Below, piece by piece: positions 1-12,428 of a stretch of 64,000 bases of DNA. The notes beneath the pieces are model-generated. The model searched no databases, was not told the DNA's origin, and worked only from the letters and a program-made list of their open reading frames with translations. Made by a program: the position numbers and the translations under genes. This DNA comes from Microvelia longipes (taxonomy: Eukaryota > Arthropoda > Insecta > Hemiptera > Veliidae): the NCBI GenBank assembly GCA_018340805.1, contig JACMZG010001908.1, positions 44,080,905 through 44,144,904 on the forward strand, read 5' to 3'. Every line of letters starts with the position of its first letter. The stretch's first letter is position 1.

Positions 1-1909
1 CGAATACAGACACACTGTCAGCATGATAAATACCCTAAATACTTAGAGCGTACTCGTCATATTTCAGTTCCTGATTTTAAGGCTGATCACATTACCTTTC
101 CTTTTGACTTGCAGTATCAGATGAGAAAAATAAATCAAAAAAACTTAGGTAGAACACACAAAGCTGTACTATGAAAGCCGAAGTGGGTGATCTATCAACT
201 CTCTATTATTACTATCACTACTATTACTATTACTGTGGAATCTTTTCTCTTGCCAGCAGAAAACGAAGTATCAGGGTACCAAATGGAATTGACCCCCCCC
301 CCTCCCCTATTGGATGATGCTATACATCACCCAAAGAGTTCTTTTTGCTGTGTTATTCGTGTTCTCTTACAGTTTGTTTAAGCTCTACACACAAAGCTAA
401 GCTTAAAAGACAATCAACAAATTAAGTTATAAAAAGTAAATTTAAAACCTCTCTCACGTAAAATCATACTCAAGGAAATCGAAGATAGAAATGACAAGAT
501 GGTTTATAAGATAATAAATTGTATACCAAATTCATAGAGCTTTTGTAACTAAATCCTTTGTAGCCAGGTGTACCGCGAGTTGCCGCCGGCTATGGTAAGT
601 GTTTTTCAAAATGCCGTATCGGTTACGGTCGAATAAGTATGATAGAGTGTCATTCCACGCTATATTCAAGGGTAAGTTGAGCCGTAAAATATGACTAGGC
701 CATAAACTTAATTTATTCAATGACACGCAAAAAATAACTTCAACGAAGATATTTAAATATGTGTAAATTTACACTTCAAAAACATTTAAGCAAAATTAAT
801 GTAACCCGTCGAAGTATGTTATTTGTTGTAATAAATAATTTACATGTAAATAAGGTGAGTCTGATGCCCAAATATGGCGTCGCACAGCCTAAAATACGTC
901 ATATTTTACAAGAAATAATCTGGTCACATTACTTACGATAAGTATTGCGACATAGTTCCTCAGTTTAAGACGCCTATATTGCCTCATAATAGACAGCTAT
1001 GGAAAAACAATTAAACCTGCTTTGCAGCAAACTATTGCCGATGAAATTAGACGAGTAATTAGCGGGATATTTGATTATGCATTAGTTTGTTTGTATGAGT
1101 TATACTTAAATTAACTTAATATCGTAATAAAAATAAATATAAATAAAAAAAAAATAAATAAATTATAAATTATAAATGTATATAAATTTAAAATACATTT
1201 TAAAGGCGTATAATATATCAATAATATAGGCATAGTACATTAGTGCCATACCTAGGAGAGTAATTGGAATTCTTTCTGTCAAATAAAAAGAATAAAAAAA
1301 ACAAAAAAAGATTACTTTTTCTTGGCAAAAAAAAAGATTTTTCAAATTTCTCAACCCAGTGGAAACAAGCAGAAGAAATGTATTGTTTCAACTTATTCCC
1401 AACTAAATAAAATACAGGAAACAAAGTTTGGAATACCAAGAAAACAAACCGAAATTGGATGACAAAGAACAAAGAGATTTCATTCATAATCTTGTAAGTA
1501 GATAAAAAGCTTTTTGAACTTCTGTCAAAGAAGGTAGAGGAGAGAACTCTAGCGGTAGAAATGCCAAACTAATTGCATTGTTTTAGTGTTAGTCGCCATG
1601 AATGAAAAGGTTTTGTGTCTTTTCTCAAAAGCATTGCAATATATTTTAAAAGTAAAAAGCAACTTCGATAAGTAGAAATTTTGTAGGTATTGGACCAAAA
1701 CCAAACGACAAAAGGACAATTTATAAATGATTTCAATTGAAAGCTAAAATATTTTTGAAAAGAAAGATGATATTTATACGTATAAATGTAATCTTAACAT
1801 AATATTTTGAAGAGAAAAAAATTTAAAAGAGGATATTTTAGCACACTATTACTTTCCCAATTGCAAATAAAAGTAAAGCATTGTGATCGTAAAAAGATAT
1901 CCAATTTTT
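1..1909. other. No gene seen
   Basis: AT-rich with A and T runs. Open frames of 60-90 codons here have no recognisable protein character. Confidence 0.6.
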
Positions 1910-2415
1910 TAATAAATGTTTACATATCATTATCATGATGCAGTATCAACAAATGAAACAAGCTAAAAAAAGGCTCACATGATTTAAATGATTTTAAATA
2001 AATGTCCACATATCAGAATCAACAAATGAAACAAGCTGAAAAAAGGCTCACATGATTTAAATGATTTTAAATAAATGTCCACATATCAGAATCAACAAAT
2101 GAAACAAGCTGAAAAAGGCTCACATGATTTAAATGATTTTAAATAAATGTCCACATATCAGAATCAACAAATGAAACAAGCTGAAAAAGGCTCACATTAT
2201 TTTTTTTAACAAGTATCTTTATTTATTTAATTAATATACAAAGTAAAAAATGAAAATTATACATTTAAAATCCAGAATTAAAAATTAGTTACATTAATTT
2301 TTAATTCTTATAAATTAATAATTATATAATTATAAAATTAAATGAAACGTTTTTCAAATAAATGTCAACATATCAGTATCAACAAAGGAAACAAGCTGAA
2401 AAAGGCTCACATGAT
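1910..2415. repeat. Tandem repeat, period 72-73 bp
   Basis: AATGTCCACATATCAG recurs at 2001, 2074 and 2146, with a diverged unit before and a displaced unit at 2356-2415 after an AT-rich insertion (2197-2355). Confidence 0.8.
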
Positions 2416-2462
2416 TAAATGAAACTTTGATCCTACAAAAATTAGACCATAAAAAGAAAAAA

Positions 2463-2535
2463 ATCGGGTACGGGGTACCTCGAAACTTATCCTAATTACA
2501 TCGGATTCGCTACGCTCATCCTCCCTGCTTTCCTT
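2463..2535 (+). repeat. Dispersed repeat, 5' end only
   Basis: ATCGGGTACGGGGTACCTCG then ATCGGATTCGCTACGCTCAT; the rest of the unit is missing. Confidence 0.6.
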
Positions 2536-2734
2536 TATAATTTGAAATACTCTGAGTGAAAAAGACATGAACTAAAATGTGGCTAGCGCAGTCCTCGAGT
2601 TATCCAGGCTTTAGTCTATATTTTATTAAATTTTCTATAGATAATGACAACGAGGTTGATTGAACCAAGTGTTTTTCACGTAGTATAAATTGTTATCTTA
2701 ATATAACCTTCTTGTTTTTACTTTGTTGTAAATA

Positions 2735-3080
2735 ACACTGTTGATTGCTTCTAATATTTAACATCGGGGTTTTATAAACTTTTGACTGCTTCCAAATTTT
2801 AACATCGGCTTTACACTGATTGCTTCTAATATTTAACATCGAGGTTTTATAAACTGTTGATTACTTCTAATATTTAACATCGGGGTGCTATAAACTGTTG
2901 ATTGCTTCTAAATTTGAACATCGCCTTTAAACATTATTGATTACTTCTAATATTTAACATCGGGGTTTATTAAACTGTTGACTGCTTCTAATATTTAACA
3001 TCGGGGTTTATAAAGCTGTTGATTGCTTCTAAATTTAACATCGTCTTTAAACACTGTTGATTACTTCTAATATTTACTCC
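2735..3080. repeat. Tandem repeat, period about 40 bp, nine units
   Basis: TTGATTGCTTCTAATATTTA followed by ACATCGGGG, with alternating variants (AATATTTAACATCGGGG and AAATTTAACATCG). Confidence 0.8.
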
Positions 3081-4687
3081 GCTTATGAGAGGTGGAGTAG
3101 TTGAGAAAATAGCGTGGTAAGATTTTGATAACTAATATGGGAGTGAACACAAAGTCTTTACCTATGGAAAGGTGTTATAAATAGCACCAAACATTCAACC
3201 TGACGCCTTGCTACCAATAAATAAAACAAGGGAACTATAAATACTCGGCCAAAACATCTCATCAAGGGCGGCTAAATTAGGTCGTGTCAGAGAGTAAACA
3301 GAACAACATCGATAAACAAAGTGATTGGTAGTAACTTGTAAACAAAACGTAGATAATAACGTAAAACTGTACGATATTAGAAATTCTTAACATGTAAACA
3401 TTCTTTTGGCAAATGATTCACTAAATAGTGTACCCTCCTCGATCAAATTAACTAAGACTGGAAAACTAAGACTATAGAGAAGCAACTATTAAAATGGTCC
3501 TAACTAGATGATAATTGTATCCACAATATATCTAGAATACCAGTTTCAAAGATATTGAGGTTTAGTGATGTAAAAGCCTCAAAACCTGCAAGCAGGTTAC
3601 ACTATTGCATATCTCAGCATAGAACCAAGTCTTTAGGGCCAAGTAAAGCTAATGCAACGGTTAAAAAAGGGCAAATATATATAAACATGTATGTAAACAT
3701 TTAATTATGCTACTTATAAATACTATCCCAACTTTAGCCATCCCTTCTCATAAACGTATTTTTTCAAAGGTAATCCGCTAAAAGAAGTAAAATTAAAAAC
3801 ACTACATTAAAGTTAAAAAAAAGTATAAAATATAAAACAAAAACTTAAGAGAGGCGAGCACTTGTTATTTCTAACTGAAATCCTCGGGCATTATGTTGGA
3901 TTATTACGAGGGAGAAATAACTTCTAGTATAAACATTATTATTACTAAAGAAAAAATTATTATCCAGGTCAATGTTTTCATAAAAAAAAATAAATTCAAC
4001 AAATTAAAAATGCACGGAAATTTTTATAAGGAAAAGTTTATAACATTGCTGAATTGGAAGCTTCTGTAAGATTTTGACTTAGGCAGCTAAGAGATATATT
4101 TAGCGCATTATTTCATTATATCTTATAATAGGAGGGTAAAGTTGTTAAATTATAGAAATTCGACTCTCGCCATGACGCCTATCCCTTTAGCCGATTTAAT
4201 CGCTAAAATTTAACACCTACATTTCTCTTATGTCCCCGTATTAGCAGTACAGATCCCAAACATAAAAACGTTGGTGTCTACGTGTATACGCACTACGCAC
4301 TTTATTATAAACGCAACCAATCGGCTCAACCGAATGGGCTGAAATTTGGTACAGTAAAAAATATATACAAGGGGCTAAATTACTAGCTTTCATGACTAGA
4401 ACCTAAAATCGCCAATAAAAGTAAACCTTCCAATTTACTTTTTTCTATTTTTTTGCAAAATTTGGAGTTGCATGCGACTCCAGCAAGATCTGCCACTGGG
4501 CAGACACCTTGTTTCATGTCAAGTTTCAAGTCAAAATTATATCCAATTATCTTAATTACTTATAATAGTGTAAATGTAGTTGTAATTACCAATAAAGACA
4601 AAAAAAATCATGCGACACCCGAAGTTAACTTGACCACCAGAAAGCAGTCCCCTTTGCACGATAAAAGTAACTCGAGTTTCGTAAATT
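3081..4687. other. No gene seen
   Basis: AT-rich single-copy-looking DNA; GAATGGGCTGAAATTTGG at 4333 resembles a phrase common in insect repeats. Confidence 0.55.
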
Positions 4688-5101
4688 AGTAGTAGGAATT
4701 TGACAGTGCTGCATATAGGAGCCGGAGCCGGTTCATTTTCGGGAGCAGGAGCAAGCCTTTCATAACCTCTTTTTATTCCCCTCTTAAGCCTTTTATAACC
4801 TCTTAGACCCCACCCCAACCCTCACTTAAGCCCCCTCTCCGGTTGGTCTGAACCTAGACCAGTCTTGGTTCAGACCAAACGGTCTAGGTTCAGACCAACC
4901 GGTCTAGGTACAGACCAACCGGTCTAGGTTCAGACCAACCGTAGAGGGAGTTGGAGAAGGGGCTTAAGTGGAGGTTGGGGAGGGGGTCGGGTCGAGGGTC
5001 TAAGAGGGGAATAAAAAAGAGGTTATGAAAGGCTTGCTCCTGCTCCTAAGCATGAACTGGCTCCGGCACCTATATGCAGAACTGTCAAATTCCAACTACT
5101 T
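4688..5101. mobile_element. Foldback element with arms of about 160 bp
   Basis: The left arm (from AGTAGGAATTTGACAG at 4690) and the reverse complement of the right arm (ending 5101) agree through GCATATAGG, GAGCAGGAGCAAGCCTTTC and TTTATTCCCCTCTTA. The centre (4850-4945) is a tandem repeat of about 21 bp containing the palindromic ACCGGTCTAGG/CAGACCAA words. Open frames at 4453-4689 and 4552-4818 are chance. Confidence 0.75.
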
Positions 5102-5475
5102 TAATTTGTGTTAAATAGCTCAAAATTTAAGAGGCAGAGAGGAGACTTTCGGATCACCCTTTATAATAGGCCATAACAGTACAGTACAGTTCTTCGATTA
5201 CAGTATGTATATTTATACCTTTGAAGAATTTTGGGTTCCAACCCACAGTTTGTTTGTGGTTGTTTGTTTTTTAGTTTTATATTTATAACTTTTTTCACCA
5301 CCTGATTTGCCTCTTCGCCCTTATAAAATGAATCATTTTATAATTTATTAATATTTTTTTCATCTTTATCTTTTATCGTCACTTTTCTTTTGTTTGTTTT
5401 ATTGTCCAACTCTTCAATAACTACATCGAATTAGCGGAATCTAAGCCGTGGATGAGGTGTGTATACATAAGTTAC

Positions 5476-5480
<5 letters not shown>

Positions 5481-5529
<49 letters not shown>

Positions 5530-5530
5530 A

Positions 5531-5591
<61 letters not shown>

Positions 5592-5612
5592 TATATATAT
5601 AATAATATAAAT
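5481..5612. repeat. AT microsatellite
   Basis: (AT)n with single-base interruptions. Confidence 0.95.
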
Positions 5613-6314
5613 TGGGAGGTCAAGTAAAATTGACACCCCTCACTATTTTCGTTATTTTCGTCCGCCAATCAAACTCATAAGCGTCATTTTCTGATGAAAA
5701 TTCGCTAAAAGGCTGAGACCTTCAGCGGTACAACAACATCCTTCTAATTCCACACACAAACATTATTCAAATTAAAAAAAAAACATAATTAAAAACACCC
5801 CATCAATCATTACCTAACAAGCCGTGACTAATTCAATCTTAAAGTGTTGAAGACAAGGGTAAAATTATACTTCTTAAAATATCAGCCTGTTAGATTTAAT
5901 AGTCCTTGACAGTCGAAAACCCTATAATTTAATATAATAGGGTGGCGCCTAAAAGCCCTTGGTTAAGGCAACTTACAATAGTTTCTTGAAACATAGGAAG
6001 AAGCACCTACTAAACACCACCAATAAACGCATCCGAAAAACTAAATTGAATCCTTTATCTTAACCCTTTGAAGATTTATTTTCAATTAAGGCTACTATTA
6101 TTTAATGAAATAAAAGCTTTTAGAAAATTTAGTTTATACGTTTTATTAATCATAAAACGTATGATCCAAGGGCGGATGAAGATCCGCCCTTTAAAATCTA
6201 AGAATAGAAATTTTAACAAATAAAAGAACATGAAAGTTAGGACATGAAGTTTAATCTAAAGTTAGACTAAACTAAGTTAAATTATTATAATTTTACAAGA
6301 TATTTGAAATTTTC
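5613..6314. other. No gene seen
   Basis: AT-rich; GGGCGGATGAAGATCCGCCC at 6171-6190 is a perfect short inverted repeat (GGGCGGAT/ATCCGCCC). Confidence 0.55.
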
Positions 6315-6612
6315 GAGATGAAATATTAGTAAAAATCGACAAAGAGAAAAGATAGAATTAAATGACCAAGAGAAAAGATTTTATTTAGAGAGAGAATCAA
6401 CTAGAAATAATCTTCTCATTTACGGAATCAAAGAACCAAATAAATACGAAACACCTGCAGTGCTTGAAAACACGGTGTTAAATTTATTTAACAACGATGT
6501 GAAAATATCTATAAGAATTCGATTTAGATTTCGTAAAGAGATTCGGTTCTAAAACTAAAGCAAACAGGCCTATACAAGTGAGACTAACAACCCTAAAGAA
6601 AACATTTTAATA
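6315..6612 (+). pseudogene. Non-LTR retrotransposon ORF1 remnant
   Basis: Reads in pieces: QEKRFYLERESTRNNLLIYG, then VLNLFNNDVKISIRIRFRF, then after a frameshift near 6545 SKTKANRPIQVRLTTLKKTF. The order R-(x)-NNL-(I/L)-x-YG-I ... RPI-x-V is that of the ORF1 proteins of many CR1/L1-like elements (coiled coil plus RNA-binding part). Stops and frameshifts show it is dead. No complete domain remains. Confidence 0.5.
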
Positions 6613-6639
6613 AATATAAATACTTGTTTCGGTCAGATG

Positions 6640-7096
6640 TAGAAATGGATGCTAGGAAAAGATTATGGCAGATGTGTGTTCAACCTGTAATGAGCAATGG
6701 TTGTGAGACTTGGGTACTTTCAGAGAAAAATGTGATAAATTGAGAGTAGTACAGAGAATGATGGAACGTAGCATGCTTAGAATAACGAGAAAAGATAGAA
6801 AAAGAAATGTATGGGTAAGAGAAAAGACAAAACTAGATGATATAAAAGTTATATTTGAAAGGAAATGGAAGTGGGCCGGACATATATCCAGAACAAAAGA
6901 CGGAAGATAGACAAAAGAGATGATAAATTGGTACCCGAGAGAATTTAAAAGAGATAAAAGAAGGCCACTACTAAGATGGGATGAAGAGATGAGAACGATT
7001 TGTGTAGATAAAATGTGGCATAGAGTGGCTGACGACAGACAGGAGTGGAAAAGATTGTGTAAAGTTTATTATGATGTTTGGTTCTATAAAAATTAG
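6640..7096 (+). pseudogene. RTE-like reverse transcriptase C-terminal remnant
   Basis: Fragments read RLWQMCVQPVMSNGCETWVL, then in another frame LRVVQRMMERSMLRITRKDR, KWKWAGHISRTKDG and, after TAG at 6908, WYPREFKRDKRRPLLRWDEE and DRQEWKRLCKV. This order (G-x-ETW, RAMER-x-ML, WAGH, GRP-x-RW, W-x-RL) is the C-terminal end of RTE-type endonuclease-reverse transcriptases common in insect genomes. The FADD core is absent. Longest open piece 6710-6910. It adjoins the ORF1 remnant, so either an internally deleted element or two adjacent fragments. Confidence 0.7.
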
Positions 7097-7339
7097 TATA
7101 CCTAATTATGATAAAATGCTAAAAATATAGTATAACTTATTTTTGTTAATTTCATAAATTATCCAAAATATTGCTTAAAATAAGAAATTTGACTCAAAAC
7201 AGAATAAACTATTTTAGGATAATCTAAAACTAAATATTGTATTTATTATATTATTATTAATATTCATCATTGTTTTTGTAAATAGAAAGTATAATCTTAC
7301 AAACACTAAAGTTTATTATAAGTATAAAAATATATTGAT

Positions 7340-7456
7340 ATAATATATATTTGCATGTATGTATGTGTTTATATGTATGCATGTGTGTGTATGTATATAT
7401 GTGTGTATTTATATGTATATGTGTCTGTGTGTGAATGGGTATTATGTATGTGTATG

Positions 7457-7513
<57 letters not shown>
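7340..7513. repeat. TG/TATG and AT microsatellite before copy A
   Basis: GTAT and GTGT repeats then (AT)n. The small frames on both strands (YVCV/IYIY) are repeat translation. Confidence 0.92.
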
Positions 7514-7515
<2 letters not shown>

Positions 7516-8412
7516 ATATGTTCCGGCCTTATTGTGGCCTGCACATATTTATTTTTATGTTATAGTAATGCCCACCTTAATTAATATATGCACCCCTATT
7601 AGGGTTATTTAGGTTTATATGAATTGCGCCTTATACGAATTTGTTAGTTTAGACCCGCGCCACATTTGGGTATTGATGGTTTAGTATCTCGATTTACTAC
7701 TCTCAAACTCCAGATCGAATGCTGCATCTTTCTGATCACTTTTTAGTTAAAGCTATGATGTCTTACAAGAGTTCATCTGGAAGCATAAACTTCGCCCTCA
7801 AGTATTTTTTATGAATATTTTACCCGTTTTATAGAACCCTCAGCGCTCTACGTTTAGACCTACTCTGAAGTTTGGTAACACTGTCGAAAGGGCAGTTAAT
7901 GTTCCAAATCTGCGAGATTTGGTGTGTGTGATAAGCCAACAAGTTAAGTGTGGACGTCCTAAGTTTTATTAAGTTATTTAACATCATCTTGAGGCCTCAC
8001 ATTACCATATTCAGCTATTTACATCCCACGTAGCCGGCAAGACGGTACAAACTACGTCCTACGTTTAGGAAGCCATCAGGGACTTAGAATTCAGCATCTC
8101 AAGTACAGCTAAGTACCCTCAGCTAACGACTTCACTAAAGTCATATTATTTATGCTAGCTAGCCGAGTTAGGGGACCTCAGCTTCATCTAGGTTATTTAA
8201 TATAGTATAATTCATTATCAATATCAGGTACCTTTTCAGTTACTCTTATTATAGTCTTGCGAGCTTATTTAAGCATTATTTTAAGCATAAATACTTTTGT
8301 AAAGGCGTGCATAATTACATGTATTCACTTTATTATAGTTTATCTTTATTTAACCCCCCTAGGCTATCTATCTACATATATCGCTAAGAAATACAGTCCT
8401 CATTCAGCTATC

Positions 8413-10070
8413 TTATAAGAAATGCTGATAGGGTACTCAGATGGTCTATTGAAAATTGTTTACCATTAAACTTACTTAAGTGCCAAAGTATATCATTTTA
8501 CAGAATTAAAGATCCTATTGTATTTCAATATAGTTTAAATAATGTAAATTTAAAATCTGTAACAGAAGCTAGAGATCTGGGTATAATATTTGATTATAAA
8601 CTTACCTTTGATGCCCATATCAATTGTATTGTTTCTAAATCTATGAAGTTGCTAGGATTTATAATTAGAACAACCAAATATTTTAAAAATGTAAACTCTT
8701 TAAAAACTCTCTTTGTCTCTTTAGTGCGATCTCAACTGGAGTTTAATTCTATTATTTGGTCCCAATTTATAAAGTTTATGGTGAGGCACTGGAAAGAGTA
8801 CAGAGAAAGTTTCTGAGATACGTAAATTTAAATTAGGTAATTCCATTGAAACAATAGATTACCCATCATTATACTCTCTTCTTAACCTCACTACCTTGTC
8901 GTCTAGAAGAATTGCTGCTTCTTTAACTACACTACATAAAATCATTAATAACAAAATAGACTGTCCTCAGATTTTATCCTTAATACAATTTCATGTCCCC
9001 CAAGTCAATACCAGACACCTTTGCTTTTTCACACAACTTTCACTATTCAAACTACGCTAAATATTCCCCCATAGAAAAAATGCATTACCTAGCTAATTTA
9101 TATGATTTAGATTATTCCTGTTGCTCGATAAGAAGTATTAAAAATGCTGTTTATAACTAATTTTTGCATAAGTAATCATTGTTTTATGTTGTTAATAAGA
9201 TTATATTTTAAATGCAACTGATTTTAAGCAAATTAAAGTCACTTTTTATATCTTTATAATTTTTTTTCTCTTTTCATGTTTTTTTCTAATGTTTAAAATA
9301 ATGTTTTAAATTAATTTTTTGTTTTTAACTATTGGCTAATTAATAACTTTTTATATTTGAAATAATAATACAACATTATAGGGTTATTATCATATCATAT
9401 TATTTCAGATACAATTGATCAGATACCTTAGTATCTAAAAATTATTCAAGTATGTCAGTAAAAGTAAAATAAAATAAAATTATTCAAGTATGTTGTTAAT
9501 ATATGTATATATGTGTGTATGTGTATGTATATATATGTATGTGTGTATGTATATGTATATATAATATATATATATGTGTATGTATGTGTAAATATGTGTG
9601 TGTATGTATGTGTATGTGTGTATGTATGTGTATGTATGTGTATGTATGTATGTATGTATATGTGTGTGTATGTATGTATGTGTATATATATACCTTTCTT
9701 TGTTTTTGCTTTTTTTTAAAATTAATATTTACATTTTTTATTAATATTATACATCTCTCTCGTTATATTTTAATACAGAGTGATCAATGATTGATATCTT
9801 GTGATATTACTTATAATAATTTTAGTATTTATGGTTTTTTTTTTCTTTCCTTTTAGAATTCTATTTTAATTGTTTCAAATATATTTCTGTTATATGTACT
9901 AAAAACTGTACCTACTTATAATTAGTTTATTATTGTTAGTTTAAACTTATAGTTATATCATTTTAATGTTCCTTTTTAATTTATTTTCTTTTTTAGTTTA
10001 CCTTTTATAAATGTTGTAAAAGGCTTGTAAAAAGCCGTTTATGTTATAAATAAATAAATAAATAAATAAA
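8413..10070 (+). mobile_element. 5'-truncated non-LTR retrotransposon nested in LTR (copy A)
   Basis: Flanked by TATC (8409-8412 and 10071-10074), which occurs once at the empty site in the LTR at 21298-21302. Ends in tandem TAAA repeats, typical of target-primed insertion. Contains a reverse transcriptase C-terminal remnant, then a long AT-rich 3' region with a TATG/TG microsatellite at 9500-9690. Confidence 0.82.
8418..9171 (+). pseudogene. Reverse transcriptase C-terminal remnant (copy A)
   Basis: Encodes the thumb and downstream part of a non-LTR reverse transcriptase: EARDLGIIFDYKLTF followed by a run to SLVRSQLEFNSIIWS and ERVQRKFLRY, the familiar order for the Jockey/CR1 superfamily. 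The catalytic FADD region is missing because of 5' truncation. Several one-base deletions break the frame around 8760, 8830 and 9020. The copy at 14357-15111 has a different set of indels, so some may be consensus errors. Confidence 0.75.
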
Positions 10071-11047
10071 TATCCATTTCATAAGTTTGGTGAGCCGGTG
10101 CACTTATTGCAAGTCACTCTCACGGCTTAACATTTGGTCCAAGTCGAGCCGGATTCTTTGGTCCGTTTGATAGCTCAGCGACCATCGCATATGGTCTCCT
10201 TTCATTTCTTTGGTACCGCCTATCATTACCTCTAGAGTCAGTGGCATTTTTAGGAAACAATCTAATGAAAATACATTTTATTTACAAAATATTGTTTAAT
10301 TATAAATGTACACACATTATTTTAGCTATAATTTAATATATTTATTCTATAAATTACAACACAAGACACAATTCAGTCACTTATCACTTCATAAGTTACC
10401 TGCACAAGTTACCTATTTATTTTCGTTACGTTATTATTTCACAGCTTATTTATTTGTTACTTAACGTTAAATTTATGTTATTTAATGATGTTACTTACTG
10501 TTACTTAACTATTTATTTCGTTATTATTTATTTAAATAATTTATTTATCACTTTGTGTTGTCCTTGTTATCTTGTACAAAAGTTAGCAGCCTTTAACTTT
10601 AGATATCCTGGAATAATCTCGTCTTTAGTTATTTCTAGTAATCATAAGGTGAAGATTATTAATTTAGCAACGTATTCGCACTACTTTACCTCCAAAAATT
10701 CTGATTTTCTGGCCAAAAACTGTAATTTATTGGAAGGTAAACAAAGAAAATCTGTCCTTGAGAGAAAACTGACTTTTCTTCTCGGGGAAAACTGTTTAGC
10801 TAATACTATCCAGGTTTATTTGTCTACAGCAACACGCAGCAGCGCTACTGGTTTAATCTATATAGTCCAGTTATTATTAAGTAACAATTTAACTTTCGAA
10901 ACTTTACCGCTTTAATTTTGTGATATTTTTGTGTAGGATTATTATTGTTATTGCTATTTATTATCTGTGTCCTTGTCTCTCTTTCTGTGTGTACATTGTT
11001 TCCTAATCTTTATTTATTTATCTGTTTAGCTCTCTTATATTCTCATC

Positions 11048-12428
11048 ATGGACTGTTCCAGCTTACAACTTGAACTTTCCTCTTACCTTCAGAAATTAGA
11101 AGATCTTTTCGATGAAGTTTCTAATTTTGAAGCGACTTCCAAGCCTAACCTGCGATACTTCAGGTCTAGCTCAGAAACAGCGCGGGAATTATTCTTTCAG
11201 GGGTTTGATATTTATTTCGATGAACTCCTTTGTAAACTAAGATTATCAGATATCCCCCTTCTATAAAATCACAGCGTGATAGAGCTAAACATCTCATGTA
11301 TACAATAGCATCTCTAGAGTTTAAGTATTTCGATATTTCTCTTGATTACTATTCTAAGCCACGTTAGGTACCATTTACGGTAGTAAAACTACTACTCGCT
11401 CTCGCCACTCGGTTAAAAAACCATTGGTTGTTTAAACCATCGATTCGACAGTCACCTAAACTTAATTTGAGTGACCCCAAAGACACCACTAGTGTCCCGC
11501 ATACTCCTCAGTGTCCTCAGTCTGACCTGAGTGAATCTTCGATTTCAGGACGTCCACCATCACAGCCCACTGTGCTGTTAGAGAGTGAGCCATCTCATAT
11601 TGCTCCTCTTGCGACTTGTACCTCTGATTCGCATAATCAAGTACAACAGAGCTCTGAACTTACTAGTCAGACTCTTCCTCATTCTGGTATCCAGACACCT
11701 GAAGCTGGTCTCAGTATCCAGTCTTCACTCGTTAGAACTGACTCTAATCAGTTCACTATCGCTACCACTGATCCTACAAATCAGTTGTATATCATTGATG
11801 CTGATCTTACAAATCAGTCATCTTTGGTTCGCTATGGTTCTCATAACCAACTACTTTCGAAAGAAGCTGGTCCTAGTATCCAGACTTCATATTATGGTCG
11901 AACTGACTCACCAATTCAGTTCGTCTTTTCGAAAACTGATTCTCAAAATCAGACCTTTTCTGAAGATAGTGGTCACAACGTCCACACTTCACAGCTCTCT
12001 TCTGATTCTCAAAATCAGAACTCTATAAGCGCCGATGCTGATTCCCATAATCAGTCATCTTTAAGCTTTGACTCTGCGCTATCAGATCAAAGCCCTTTGG
12101 TTGTTTCTTCTGAAGTTCATGTTATAAATGAAGACAACCTTTCAGCGAATATTCAGGAGAGTATTGCCGGCTCTACTGAACTCTTGGACTCTAAGTGTGT
12201 CCAAATTGCGAACTCACTTGCTCCTAAGTACAGTGAAAATAAGAATTATGATCTTATTGATCATTCAGCGAATTCCAACCAGCCAGATAAGTTTAAACAA
12301 ACGTCGATAAAATTTGGTTTTAACAAAGTTTCTAAACACACTGGTATTCTGCCTTTCGATTATTTCATGCATGACTTGAGTACGTCGCCGATTCAGGACA
12401 GTAACGTCAGCGCTTCGATTTTGCCTAT
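11048..12428 (+). pseudogene. Copy A of the LTR element's long ORF, frameshifted and cut by gap
   Basis: Parallel to 16990-18365. ATG at 11048; the frame breaks near 11260 (one base missing in a C run), near 11366 and near 11430 (one extra T), then runs open to the gap. At the codon that is TGA in copy B this copy reads CGA (Arg). Product unrecognised; see 16990-20046. Confidence 0.6.

Larger units (their letters stand above)
7519..10132 (+). repeat. 5' LTR of copy A, interrupted
   Basis: Starts TG, ends CA (CGGCTTAACA). Apart from the insertion at 8413-10070 it matches the uninterrupted LTR at 20407-21359. At several positions where copies B and C differ, this LTR agrees with C. Confidence 0.85.
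7519..12428 (+). mobile_element. LTR element copy A, truncated by assembly gap
   Basis: Near-parallel copy of the element at 13464-21359, beginning TGTTCCGGCC after a GTATA (7514-7518). It contains the 5' LTR with the same nested non-LTR insertion, the leader and the first third of the long reading frame, then ends in the run of N. It differs from copy B by many one-base indels in homopolymers and by substitutions, including a 6-base in-frame difference near 12115. It has no 3' LTR of its own. Shared flank, shared target sequence and shared nested insertion suggest allele or contig overlap with copy B rather than an independent insertion. Confidence 0.85.
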
